Assembly: GCA_008360955.1 (NCBI GenBank)
Contig: LUCM01000561.1
Location: 43,595-107,594, forward strand
DNA length: 64,000 nt
Source of the DNA: Fasciolopsis buskii
Lineage: Eukaryota; Platyhelminthes; Trematoda; Plagiorchiida; Fasciolidae
Direction: 5' to 3'
Shown piece after piece: positions 38,291 to 50,290 of this stretch (positions are counted from its first letter, which is position 1; every line of letters starts with the position of its first letter). The notes under the pieces were generated by a model. It saw only the letters and a program-made list of their open reading frames with translations. It did no database searches and was not told the origin of the DNA. Position numbers and translations under genes: made by a program.

Positions 38291-41200
38291 ATACCCATCG
38301 GATTATATATTTTACGTTGATAGCGACTTGTAGAGCAGTGCCGCAATAGACTGGTACTCACTAGCAATTGGTTCTGCCAAGTGACCCTTCATTTTATCTT
38401 CTACTTGAAACTATGGATGCCACTCTACTCAGTTTGAAAGCAATTGCCGACCAAACAGTTTCCGGTGTTTACGTAACAGTGATAGATAGGGCTGAACATG
38501 TTTCGAAAGACGTATTTGAAAAACCTAATCTGACAACGTTGCTAATCTCTGTGTGAATAAGTGCATACTTGCCATGTTAACAATGCAATCAAAGTGATGT
38601 GAAAAGGTAACCGGCAAATTATTTTCTGTCGGACTATCGGGGAACTATTTTAAACAAATAATCCAGGCACATGCTTTAGTTTATAATGTGCTTTCTTTAT
38701 TTACCATTCCGGGGGGGGGGGCGAATTATGTTCAATTAGGCTGGCGTATGTGACTTTTGAAAACTGTGTATTAAAAACACTTAATGGTCACCATCCAACC
38801 CGGTAGCCGCACACGTGCACTGAACACCACACTGCAAGGTTTGTCCCCATCTTCATACATAGAAATTCCATCGCAATCGTTTACAACATTTCTGGCTTCT
38901 CAACAAAAATGAATCTCTTATCGTTCGTTTGTCAAACAGGTAAGTAAAATAAACGGAAAAATATGTCTTTAATAAATGTTTCTGATAAGTGGTCAAGACT
39001 GTGGAGACAGAGATTGTACAGCGTTATAGGTTGTCGATCGCAATGACCAAGACGGTTCAGTTAGACTTCATAGCTGCAACTGAATATTTGTGTGCATTGT
39101 CTATTAACAGATGGGCATCGCAAATGAACCCTCATACTTTTTGATTCGCTGTAAATTTCATGTGACCCCTAGTGTACTTCGATTCTGCTACGGTAGACTG
39201 CATTGCCTGAAACACATCAGGACTTTATTCGGTTGAAACGGTGTTGCGAATAGCCGTTAACCTTGATCTAATTCCACGCAATTCCTATGAAAGGGCAAGA
39301 CTTAGAATGGAGAATTTCTGGATGCTGGTGATTCAAGTTATTTGTTAGTGCATTTGCGTACAACTTTGGAGTTCGGCTCTGTTCATTTGAACATTACCAA
39401 CTACCGACCGTGACTGGCGCAAACTTCTAGTGATCCTAAGCTAGGAAAGGGGAAAAGCAATGCTGCGGATGATAAACAAGGTGGAATTTGCTGTCAGTGA
39501 TCAAAATAGATCGATTGCACCTGTTTCTAATGGTACACTAAAAGGTTCCGAATATGGAAATCTGCAACTCAGCGAGGACGACAAGTCATAATTTATGAGC
39601 GGATTCTGTGATCGGAAAAGGTGACATCTGGCTTGCTTGGTCATAAAATACTGAGATATTCCTAACATTCATGGTGGTTATGAAAGCTCAAGCATGCCAG
39701 GCAATAATGAGAAGACGACCGATCATTTGACGAAGTGACCCAAGAATCAAGAATGTCGCAGTGAGCACGACGGTGGGCATGCCAAGTTAGTGTTCACGGA
39801 TAAGTAATTGGAGGACATCCACAAATGTATCTAAGCCATCGGGTTCCTCCCAGCGCCTGAGGTGCTCAAAATTTGACATAGGTTATAACATCACAATGGG
39901 CGTAAAATACAATGCTTTAGGTCCAAAACTTTCGTGTGCTTTGTCTATAGATATCCGCTAAGTTGAATACAAAACTCCAGGGAGAACATGAACAAATGCA
40001 TTATGAGCAATATTTGCTGCAAATATGTGATTGGTGCCTAAAATGAATGATTACTATTTTCAACGATGATAGCAGCCGAGTTCAGCTTTCATCCGATAGA
40101 ACATTTCGAGAAGTGCGATGATGCGAAGTGACAATGGGAGTTCGAAGTCGACTGCCCTGAGTACGGATGTATTGTGGACTTGAAACCAAGAAGTCTTTAT
40201 TTCACTTATCCGTTAAGCGGACATCACTTTGTTACCTCGTGGTATGCAGAACTGCTAGGTGAATAGCCGCAGCTAAACGATCTAGAAAAGATGCAACGAA
40301 CTCTCCGTCATATCACTTCATTGGAGGACTTCGCTATTTAGCCAATCGCAGAAACCCATTTAAGGACTAGATTCCCGGATACACTAAATGATCTCAGGAG
40401 ATCGTAGAAACCAAACCAAACATCACTACCGAGTGCTGGTGCTATTAAAATTGTTAATAATATACGGACTATCTTATCGGGCCACCTGTGAAAGCCGAAA
40501 GATTTTCAGTGGCATGAACAATTAGAAACCTGGTAAGCTTTTGCTTGAGCGCCTATGTGTACAAGGCATGTAACATGTTCACACAACATCATATTTATGA
40601 TATTCACTTAAAAAGCCCCACATAAATAACGCGAAACAGTAGGATCTGCGGCAATTCAAAGCCTTATGGGATGGGTGAAGTTGTTAGTTAACTGATGTGT
40701 GACTAAGCGGTTTGAAAATATTTCCGAAAATGCTGTATGTTTATGATTTTAAAATTAAACAATTTTATGCTTGACAAAATTACCAATGTGGGGTTCATTA
40801 TCTTCTAATCGTGCTGCCTCGGCCTATTCAGATTCTCCGATGACTGAGCACCAAATTTACCGGCCGTCCGATGGTCTGATCGATTTTACTTGAAATCAGC
40901 ATTAGTCGAAAATTTTCTTGAGAGAATCGATGTTTGTTTACCATTGAGTAGTTCCTCTTCCGATGTCAACGTGCAATAACATTTCACGTTTCTGATCGGG
41001 AAGAATAAAAAACCTTGCATCTCACAATCTGCGCTTTCTGTCCGTTCCATTCAATTTGATGTACAGAATCAAATGTTTCAATCTTTTCTGCAGAACTGAT
41101 CATAGTGTCCAAAATTGAGTGAGTAAAAACTGATATTCGGATCTGTCTTCGTTATTGGGGGCCGTAAATTGAGGATAACTTTGGACGGACTCTATACAAA

Positions 41201-42730
41201 TACTGCGGCTGACCAAGTGAATCCCTATTAAGATCACTAAGAACTCACCAAAATAAGCCAGAGACGAATTTGAAGAGTTAAGGAAATCGATGAATGTAAC
41301 CTCTGTTATTTCCTTGTCAGTCTACATAATCCTATCTGTTCTTCCAAAAGCATATGTTCATTCCTCCATAATTTTTCAAAATACCAACAGTTTGTCGTTC
41401 TCCAGGGATAAATAAATTTTGCCGATGAGGTGTATTTTATGCTGCCTGAATAATAAAATAAAACAGGGTTAGTGAATATTATATTCGCCAGTCATACCGC
41501 ACGGATCTGGGTCCGCAAAGATAGCCAACTGAACAAGCAACATTCCGCTACTGATACACTCGGTCGTGAAGACGCATTTTGTTAACAGAGGGAATATTTA
41601 ACGAATATGGTTGCCAAGTAGGAGGAAAAAATAAAGTTTTGGACAGTAAATTCTTCAATCAAGAAAAGTCCATACAACAAGAAACAAAGTGATAATACTG
41701 ACAACTGAATCTGTGATTGATATGGGTCTATGAAAGCAGAAAATCTAACTCATTCTAGATTACCACGGCTGAGATAACGCGGATGTTAGAGGCGCAACAA
41801 TGTTCCACCGAAACAATTGACATATCCAATCATTCTTAAACTGCACTGTTTATGGAACGTAAAGATGTGACATGAAATTTACTTAACTAATTGAGAATCA
41901 TCGTGCCCTACACCAAGCCAGGTTAGCTGAGAAAAAATCTGATGGGTAAAAATTCCATCGAAACATTTTTGCTTTGACTGACATATGGATAAAACCGGGA
42001 TCGGAAAGAAAATAGTACATTTGATTTTTCAGTGTCATCAGTGAAGCTCAAAATTTTCTGGCTGATTAACTGAGATTTGACAAAATTGGATCTTCTACAG
42101 GGCCCTTCAAAATCCAGTCGAGGTTCGTCTGATCAATTCATCGTATAAATTAAGAGCACTGACATAAACTTGAAACTATTCATATTTGTGAATTCTCTCA
42201 CAGCCATCACAGTATTTTTCAGTAAGTTAGACAGAAAATGATCAGTGTCATAAAAACATTTCGTGAACAAAACGCCAAATGATAATATGCGACTTACAGC
42301 ATGCAGTGAGTCCATACAAAGGATTTGTTAGCAAAGGCACAAAGATTTAAGAAAGGAAATGCATAAAACTTTCTACTTATTTGTTTTGCTCCATGTTTGC
42401 CGGGGGGATGCTGTTCGACCGACTGTGCAGTGTTGAGTAGAAACTTTGCTAAACACAAAGCCAAGCTTTCATCGCATTCAAATCACATTTGAACTGACAA
42501 ACAAGGCTTGGCCCACTGGACTCGTTTAAATTACCTAATTCCTATCTTAGCCGTCGGTAATCAATAAGACTCTTTTGTTAGCATCATTCGGCCTTACGAA
42601 TCATTAAAAGCATAGAACCTTGCAACTGTTTTTTCTTTATAGGTTTAAAGAGCAGAATAGTATGTGACAGCACCACTGATTAGATGTAAATTTCGACAGA
42701 AACTCTCTCTCAGCTTATGAAAGCAGGCAC
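38291..42730. other. Unassigned non-coding stretch
   Basis: Contains an 11-base G run at 38711-38721. Around 39.4-40.6 kb the + strand gives several short open pieces (for example a frame about 45 codons long at about 40137-40266) suggestive of an old coding or transposon remnant. No RT, integrase or transposase motif could be recognised. Confidence 0.35.
38711..38721. repeat. G11 homopolymer
   Basis: Eleven consecutive G on the + strand, unusual in this AT-rich sequence. A second G11 lies at 54765-54775. Confidence 0.95.
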
Positions 42731-42906
42731 GAGTCGGCGGTTGTCAAGCGAATAAGGTCGTGGCGTTTGCACGTGAAGATCGTGGATTTGAATCCTCCCA
42801 CCGGAGGACAAATTCCCCACCTGGCAGTCCTTTGTTGGCCGCGGACCCCTACCTAAAAATGATGTACATTGCTACCTTATTGATAAAGGAAATAAAAGAT
42901 TTTTAG
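42731..42906 (+). mobile_element. tRNA-derived SINE-like repeat, copy 2
   Basis: Same structure as copy 1: a GAGTCGGCGG start, TTGCACGTGAAG, B-box-like GGATTTGAATCCTCCCACC, then TTCCCCACCTGGCAG, TTGGCCGC and an end of GGAAATAAAAGATTTTTA. It lies about 500 bp upstream of the GPCR start codon. Confidence 0.75.
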
Positions 42907-42907
42907 C

Positions 42908-43408
42908 TCCTCACACCTAGCCAGAAGTATCAAATGTTTCACGCATGTTCTACGCAGGCTAAATATGAAACTTCTGGTGAACAACTACGGCGCACCAACT
43001 GAAATAATACTAATAGAAATTTAGTTCTATAAAAACATTGTGGATTGGCGTAAGTGATACTAACTAAAGAAGTTACCGGTGTATACTTTTCCAAATTTGC
43101 CAAAGTTGGTGACAGCAAATGAAAATACCAGGGTTGAATCCAAAACCATTTTGCTGGATGAACAATTCTTATTGACATCTAAGAATTGTTCGAAATAGGC
43201 CAATCAAAGTGAAGGTCTGAATAGCAAATCAGAGTAAGGAAATCAAGGAATACTGATTGGTTAAACGAGTTGTAGCTAATGGATTATTTATCGCCACGTC
43301 CACTACTACTGGAAACCATCATATTTGTCAAAATTTTGTCCCATCATGTTCTCAGTGCGTAATTACCTTTTACTCATTCATGTTCAACTTTGATGCTACT
43401 TGTAACAA
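42908..43408. other. Upstream region of the GPCR gene
   Basis: No convincing TATA box or 5' exon is visible. A TAA two codons before the ATG closes the reading frame upstream, so coding does not extend leftward without splicing. Confidence 0.4.
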
Positions 43409-45214
43409 ATGAATGGAGATCCGGGAGAGGTATGCTCCCGAGATGAAGAATTTTACAGGAACGTTGATTTATTTAAAAAATGTAAACGAGATTATCCTGC
43501 ATTGATCACATTCATGGAGGTTTTTGCTGACGTTTATGGTGTGCTCGGCTTGACTGTGTGTTGTTTATCTGTAGCTTCGAACATTATGAACTTGATCATT
43601 CTATCTAAGCGCTGGCTGCGCCGACCAACCACCAGCATACTGATTGGAATTGCTGCCATGGACTTATGTGTTTCCATTAGTCAAACGCCAATTCTTCTTC
43701 GCTATTACTTGGCACCTAAATTCAGTCCCGGGCATGATGATCATGTTACCACGAATGGTGAGCGACTTGGGCGTAACTGCTCTGCTGCCATACTCAATAA
43801 CACATTCGATCCCAGTTTGCACTGTTCCAAAAGCGCACATATCGTGAGCAGTTCAGATTATCACTGGATCTGTGATCAAACAGATACCTTCTTGTCTCAT
43901 TGGAGTGTGGCATTCTCCTTCATTTTCGCGCAGTGTACCGCGCTGACTAGTCACACAACCTCAGTATGGTTCGGCGTGGTTCTCGCTGTGTTTCGCTGGT
44001 GGCTGGTGAGTGAGCTGAGCCGTAAAATCACCAGAATGCGGCGAACAATCAGTTTAGCACAGCAAAATGGTCGCCTCATCGCCGCGTCAGCGACTCCCCG
44101 TACCGATATTTGTCTCTCACGAGTCTGCGTACAGTGCGGCAGAGCTGTAATTCTGGTCAGCGGTGTGCCTTGTACGTCGAATGTGAACAGCGACGCGAAC
44201 CGATTTGACAGATGCGACCAGTGCGTAGCAGCAAGGTCGAATGAAGATCAGACAGAAAGACAATCTTGTGGGTCGATATTAACAAGTCAATGGTTTCGTC
44301 GTACTCGAGAAAGTAAAGGACCTCGGCTAGACTGTATTCCTCGAGACTCGTTTACGGAACAGAGACTTGCAATGATTCGTTCTTTAGAGGCACCTAAATG
44401 TGGCGTACAACAGAGGACTCGCTCGCCGTTTCTTGGCCGGATATGTTGCTGTCCTGGGAGTGAGCGCATGGAACTTTCACGCTCCAACACGCAGAGAGCC
44501 CTATGCATTGTATTTTTAACTGTGACTTTGTTTCTCAGCCCGTATTACATGAGCACAAATATACGCGCCGCATACTACATTCTTATGCCTTGCGACCTAG
44601 AGCAAACGCATTTGCGACAAGAAAACATTGAGGAGTTTTGCGTTGATAATAGAACCTATATCACAGCTGCACCTGCCGGATATATACCTGTACGACATGA
44701 ATATTTCATACTAGATTCATATAACTTTTGGGCTGTTGCCGGTCTTGGGAAATTAGCTCCGTGTTTCCTAATAGCTACATTCGGTTTCCGTCTGATAACT
44801 CATCTTAAACAAGGTTTGTCGCAACATTTGACATTTTCCAATCATCTGTTGCATTCCGATGTGACTGAGCAAAGTCACCGATCACCGAAAGCTCAGGCGT
44901 TGAAGAAAAGAATGAGGAATCATCGCCGCACAAGTCGTTTACTGATCTTGGTGATCCTTCTCATTCTTCCGGTGGAGTTGCCGACGGCCATCATTCTGAT
45001 TGGAAAAAGATACACACATCGAGGCGAGTGTTTATATCTGAGCCTAGGCGATTTGCTTGACTGGCTTTCACTTGTGAAAAACGCGCTGACGTTTGTGATT
45101 TACTGCTGCATGTCGTCCGAATTTCGCACGGCATTTTGTGATAGCACCAAAGCGTTATGGCATTACACACAACTTTCTTACATATTTTGTGGATCAAAAG
45201 AACTACATCGCTGA
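43409..45214 (+). CDS. Rhodopsin-class peptide GPCR (FMRFamide/myosuppressin receptor-like)
   Basis: Seven-transmembrane receptor of 601 aa in one exon, expected at the plasma membrane and probably gated by a neuropeptide (inference from family). TM1 about 41-66 (SNIMN), TM2 75-100 (Asp in AAMD), TM3 165-200 ending FRW (195-197) in place of DRY, TM4 363-382, TM5 439-466, TM6 509-533 (PVELP), TM7 545-568 (LGDLLDWLSL, then NALTFVIYC as the NPxxY variant) and helix 8 SSEFRTAF. The TM6 ELP and TM7 LGDLLD...NxxxFxxYC patterns are typical of FMRFamide/dromyosuppressin-type and related receptors. Possible N-glycosylation sites are N123, N130 and N414. A disulfide could link C155 with C395 or C411. 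Odd points: a 63-residue first extracellular loop, and a second intracellular loop of about 160 residues (201-360) with 12 Cys including CVQC (240-243) and CDQC (269-272). Consensus splice sites could remove 44006-44494 in frame. The start is the first ATG after an in-frame TAA. Confidence 0.93.
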   Translation: MNGDPGEVCSRDEEFYRNVDLFKKCKRDYPALITFMEVFADVYGVLGLTVCCLSVASNIMNLIILSKRWLRRPTTSILIGIAAMDLCVSISQTPILLRYYLAPKFSPGHDDHVTTNGERLGRNCSAAILNNTFDPSLHCSKSAHIVSSSDYHWICDQTDTFLSHWSVAFSFIFAQCTALTSHTTSVWFGVVLAVFRWWLVSELSRKITRMRRTISLAQQNGRLIAASATPRTDICLSRVCVQCGRAVILVSGVPCTSNVNSDANRFDRCDQCVAARSNEDQTERQSCGSILTSQWFRRTRESKGPRLDCIPRDSFTEQRLAMIRSLEAPKCGVQQRTRSPFLGRICCCPGSERMELSRSNTQRALCIVFLTVTLFLSPYYMSTNIRAAYYILMPCDLEQTHLRQENIEEFCVDNRTYITAAPAGYIPVRHEYFILDSYNFWAVAGLGKLAPCFLIATFGFRLITHLKQGLSQHLTFSNHLLHSDVTEQSHRSPKAQALKKRMRNHRRTSRLLILVILLILPVELPTAIILIGKRYTHRGECLYLSLGDLLDWLSLVKNALTFVIYCCMSSEFRTAFCDSTKALWHYTQLSYIFCGSKELHR

Positions 45215-48200
45215 GGAGTACAGTAAAATATGTCATATTTATGAAAATGTAATTCCATTCATACATGTAAGCACGTGTGTGTAATTCATATTTAGTCACA
45301 TTTCTATCTCGACTTGCTTGTAAATATATCATATAGACATATCTTATAATTTGCTGATCAGTCAATGAATATTCGAACTGAATTGTTTTATTAGATTTCT
45401 TTCTGAATAGTTTTACAATCTTTATGACAGAATAATTTATCGTTGGGCATCTTATTCCAGTGAATCACGGTTACCAGCTTAATACTCATCGAGCTAAATA
45501 TCTGGTGATGTACATCATACTCCGAACTTAACTATAGACCAGGATTAGCGTTACCGCTAGCTGTTCTTCCAACTGAATGTTATTGGGTAAACGACAAAAA
45601 ATGATGTTTTCTCTGAGGCATGCAACTGGAAAACTTTTTGATTACCCCGAAAGTATCTTTTATAATCCTGTTTACACGTCACATAGGCAGTACCATCGTG
45701 TTTAATTTAGTTGAAATTCATAATCTTAAACCTGGGTTACAGTTTATTCCATCATTTAGACTGACCATCATTCGCAAGGGACAGAAAATATGTTGAAATA
45801 ATAATTTGATTTTTGGTGATAAAAACACTAGTTCGACGGGGATTCCTGACCGCTTAATCAGCACAAAACTCGCTAGCTTGTTCGTTGACATCTATAGCAA
45901 ATCGACAGTTGGGTCTTTGCCCACGATAGGCAAGTCCATTCACATTTGTTCGTTGAAAACAGAACAGCGGAGAACGATTCTGTAGATAGCCGAATGATTC
46001 CAGCTACCACGCGGTTGTCAATAAAATAAAGTAACGGGTACGAATGAACCTTCCAGTTCCTAAACGACAGTTCACGCTTCAACCCTGACCACTATCTGTA
46101 GAGAAGCCAATGTTTAATTCACTTACCCGAACTATTTAACCTCTGAAAGCTGTATGAATAGTGGACAAGCTATCTATGAAAACAGATAAATACCTTGAAC
46201 TGTCATCGTCCATCCAACTGTCCTCAAATGGTGACGTAAATAAACTAAGGCTGATAGGACACAATGTTCATAACAGGAAGCAAGTGGAAAAAAGACAAAG
46301 ATGTTACCATAAAAATGGAAAATCTTTATCGAGTTAAAATATTCTTTCCTCCAAAACCTGTGGATGCGGAGAATACCGTTGCTCACCGTGACAAGTTATC
46401 TTTGTCTAATATTAGCCACGTTCTTTTTAGTTCATCCATAACCACCAAGTGGTCTGAGGCTGATGATTTTATATAATCTAAATTTGCATGTTACTAGACA
46501 CTTCGAAAATTGTAGTCCCGTTTGAAAGCGGCCCAAATGAAAACCATTGTTGGCGTTTTGCATGAGTTGGTCATTTAAGTGAGACAGCGAAATGAAACCT
46601 TTATGTACCACCGGGAGAAATGGAAACTCAATTCCAAATCACTGGCAAACAATTGTGTACGACAATAGCTTGAGGTACAGAAATCAAGCATGATTGGCTT
46701 CCGGTTGTTTAAGCGGGAAATAGCCACGGTTTCAGTTGCTGTTATCAGGTTATTCGAGCGCCTGGCCGCATAAAAGCAACAGATGAATTGACTGGACTTA
46801 GAGTTTACACAGCACAAATCAAATTGTCTTCCTTCTATTTGACGATTAGCAATATCTAAGCATTTCGCTAATGAAGGATAAAGCTTGATGGTGAGAGCCC
46901 AGCGTGAATTGCAGGTCATAGTGATTTTTTGAAGAAGCCGTGGAGGCAATAAAAGTTTTCGACAGCACCACATATACTGATATCTTAGTATTTTGTGATA
47001 AGATCGAACAATCATTCATCTCATGTACGTTGAGTTGATGCTTAGAAGCACTTGACACAATTTCGAGGTAAGTAAATTTTTGAATCCAATTATGACTTTA
47101 TGCATCATGTGAGCGAATTTTCAGCTTGAGCAAACATTAGGGATAAAGCAACTGGATTAACACGAAATAAATTAAGCGGGTTGACAAAAATGACAACGAA
47201 TAACAAAAGCGAACGGACATTACAATGAACGATAAGTTCCGGGACCAGTTATTTCCATTTAGCGACCGAAGCTTAACCAAACACCGTAGGGAATATGGAG
47301 GTCGTTTAAGTACAGATACGAATTCTGGCGACCCGAATGGAGTGCTTCCTCAATCCATCCCGAGAACGACCACATACTGGTACAGAAACTGAAGACACAC
47401 TGTGTCCAATGGATGATGTCCGATAACAACTCACCGTCACGCTCGATGTTTTTTCAAGTGTTTAGAACGGTTCAAAAGCGAGCATTTAACTCAAATTTTG
47501 ATCGAATGCCAAAGACCGCGAAGTTCACCGGAATGCAGGAACAAGCGCAGAGAATTAACAAAGGCGCCAATGTAGAAAACAAATTGTCGTTCAGGGTAAA
47601 GCAATAGAACAATGCTGCTGGGTGATTAAATAAAATCAAAGCAGCATAACCAGTATCAAACTTCCTTCCATAACTTGCCGCATTTCATTCATTTAGGTAC
47701 TCATCTTCCTATGAATAACACCACAAAATGAAAATAATAATGGCCAGAACAGATGGGTTGCTTTGGCAATTTGTGAAAATCGATTGCATTTCCACGCAAC
47801 GAATGCAACCAAAACTCTGCTTGCAAATTGATCCGGTAGTATCTTTCTGCATCGCTGGACTGTCTATGCTGAAACAATATAATCCAAATTACCCAACAGA
47901 TCGTGTCAATCGGAAAAAACGTGAGTTGCAGAAATCAAAGTGGTAAGATCCGTTGTTCATTAATGAAACAATGTGAAGAGGCATCTATGCGCTCAGAACT
48001 CAGATAACAAGCTTCTAGATCAGAAAAAGGTAATCACTTAACAATCTTTTTAAAATTAGAGAATAGAACAAACTACTGGCCTTTCTGGCTAATATCTCAG
48101 GGTGTTTGCACTCAGTAAGTGGACCGATCCGCCCAACCGAATAGCGTGAATTCGGTGTATTTGTTTGAACGCACATTGCTATTCACCACCCAAATGTGCA

Positions 48201-49868
48201 ATATTTAAAACAACAGAGATGTCGTTATTTGGAACCTGAAGCGGGACTCAGTGGAAGGCAGCAAACTTCACATTTAGGAATATGACTGTCCGGTCAGAAC
48301 TATTCCATCAATTTCCATGTCACGTAGTGTACAAAGCTGTCGCTTCAAGGGCAGGACGAATCGGATTGCGGGGCATTTTGAGTGGTTTAAAATGGACGTC
48401 ATCTGGGCTGCAGGCTAGGAAAACCAGTGCAGAAATAGAGTTTTAAGAGATTTCACACCATCACCTAGGACCAACAAAGAAATTTTATGGGCGAACATCT
48501 TTTTTAATCTGAGCACACTATTTTGGAGTGATTTCGAAGGAAACGTTTTTTGCTTCATTCTAACTAATCAGAGTGGATGACTTGATTGTTCACTGTTCCC
48601 CCATAACTCACATATGAGTACCGACTAATTAACACGGCAATTGAACGTTTCTTGTGAGGGAGTTAAAATTCGTAAAAGGAAATGATTCTATAAGTTAGAG
48701 TGTGTTCATTCCAGCAGTGGCTGAACATTGAAAATGCATAAGACAACCGTCGTATTTATCTAATCTCCAGTCACTATTGCACTGTCAAGTGGTCATCAGT
48801 CTTGGCATATTTACATAGAACACTTGGTTCAATTTTCCTTTCCTTTTGTATAAGAATCAAACTGAATCTAAGTAAACCACAACGGAGAAGTTCGAGGTTA
48901 CAGAGGCATAACAGTTACTTCAATTCTGAAAAATGTTTTCTACTTTGATAGATTATTGAATATTAGTTATTCAACGTGTTTTTGTCCAGAAACTCGAGCG
49001 TAATTGCCTATAAGCTGCACAATGGAAATGAAATCACTAGTGGTATGCGTTGTGTTTATGACCAGATTAAAGATTCATCCAAAAGTAAGGTTCTAATATC
49101 CCAGAACGGTACCCCATCTGTGGTATGCCATGTTCAATCTTGCTTTGCATTTTCCGATGCGGCATTTGAGAATGGAGACGTTTTCTCGATGAAAAATCTC
49201 AAATAGTACTTGGAAAAATGAAGTAAATAGTACTTTAGGGCTACTTTATCACGACAACTACATTATCTTGACATTTCCTTTAATTTACTCCAATTTGTGC
49301 GGTATTACTGAATTGTACGTCAGCACAAACCTTGAAAGATTCTTGAACTCCACCATATTTTGCTGCTCTTCAAAATAACTTCCAAACTATCCGAAACAGA
49401 TACCAAACTACCTTATTTATATCTTGTTCCTCAGAGGCATGAAAAGAAGCTCGTCCCACTGGCATACGTTTATCTGTCCGCCGTGCATGAATCACCGATT
49501 TTCTGTGCTTTAGCCCGTGCTATACCAGCTAGAGGAGGCCTGGCAAATTCGGAAAAAGAAGCGTAATTTAAAACGAGTCCGGCAAAATTCGAAAGGGTAA
49601 CAAACAATGACAGAGAAGAACACATTCAGAGGACAATGGACAACGGTTAATCTAGCTGAATTAAAATAGCAATGGGGCATACGGGGACCGACTAAAGAGG
49701 ATGGAAATTAAGTCATTTTCGGCCTTACAGTTTTTAAAGTACTTGTGCTTGCAAATACATTAAACAGGTCATCAGCCAAATAAAACTCGCTGCTTATCAC
49801 TGTGGTTACCCATTCTGGTTTCTACGGTATTTTGACGCAAAACAGTTGGGAAGAATTTCAAGGCCAAA
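45215..49868. other. Unassigned non-coding stretch downstream of the GPCR
   Basis: No gene I can support. The first AATAAA hexamer after the GPCR stop is at about 46020, some 0.8 kb downstream; a variant signal nearer the stop is possible. A weak exon candidate begins at 48994 after a pyrimidine-rich TTTTTGTCCAG and runs to a TAG at 49206; the product is not recognised. Confidence 0.4.
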
Positions 49869-49875
49869 ATATTTA

Positions 49876-49906
<31 letters not shown>

Positions 49907-49911
49907 CTTAT
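49869..49911. repeat. (ATT)n followed by (ATTT)n microsatellite
   Basis: About seven TTA/ATT units followed by about four TTTA units, seen directly. Confidence 0.92.
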
Positions 49912-50290
49912 TTTCGGAGTTTCATTGAGTTATTTGTCGAAGGAATCGATCCCTTGGTTTTCTTCATACTTACGGACCGATACAGGCATCATCGTGCAGT
50001 CTCAAAGTTTCATAAATCATCCGGGACAGTTTACTGACACTGATGTTCGGTGTACAATCATTCATCCCTGGGTTGTGTTTCAGCCCGCGCGATGGACATG
50101 CACTGCACGGATAAGCCGCCTTAGAAGCTTTCAGTGTAATCTTGATAGTGAGACCGACTACGGTCTTGCGAAAACCGCACCATGCAATGCAGTTAATTAT
50201 CTTAAAGTAACCTATCGTTTTACGGGGATCCAGCATTTTAGTATAAATATTCTGTGCTTGGTCATCTTTGATATTTCTTGTTGATTTGTC
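49869..50290 (-). mobile_element. Possible retroelement 3' end with (TAA)n/(TAAA)n tail
   Basis: Read on the minus strand, about 400 bp of comparatively GC-richer sequence ends in repeated TAAA and then TAA units (49869-49911 on the + strand), the usual look of a non-LTR retroelement or SINE 3' terminus. Both strands are open for over 130 codons through the body, but neither translation shows an RT or other domain I recognise. A plain microsatellite next to unrelated DNA is the alternative. Confidence 0.3.

Noticed and set aside
40137..40420. Possible non-LTR retrotransposon RT C-terminus (LEKMQRTLRHIT-like reading)
   Set aside because: A short resemblance only; no RT catalytic motif is found upstream and stops interrupt the frame, so the assignment is not supportable by eye.
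46575..47015. 146-codon minus-strand ORF
   Set aside because: Chance-length ORF with no recognisable motif.
49802..50284. 160-codon plus-strand ORF
   Set aside because: Its Tyr run is translated from a TTA/TTTA microsatellite and the rest shows no domain; the overlapping opposite-strand ORF is equally open.
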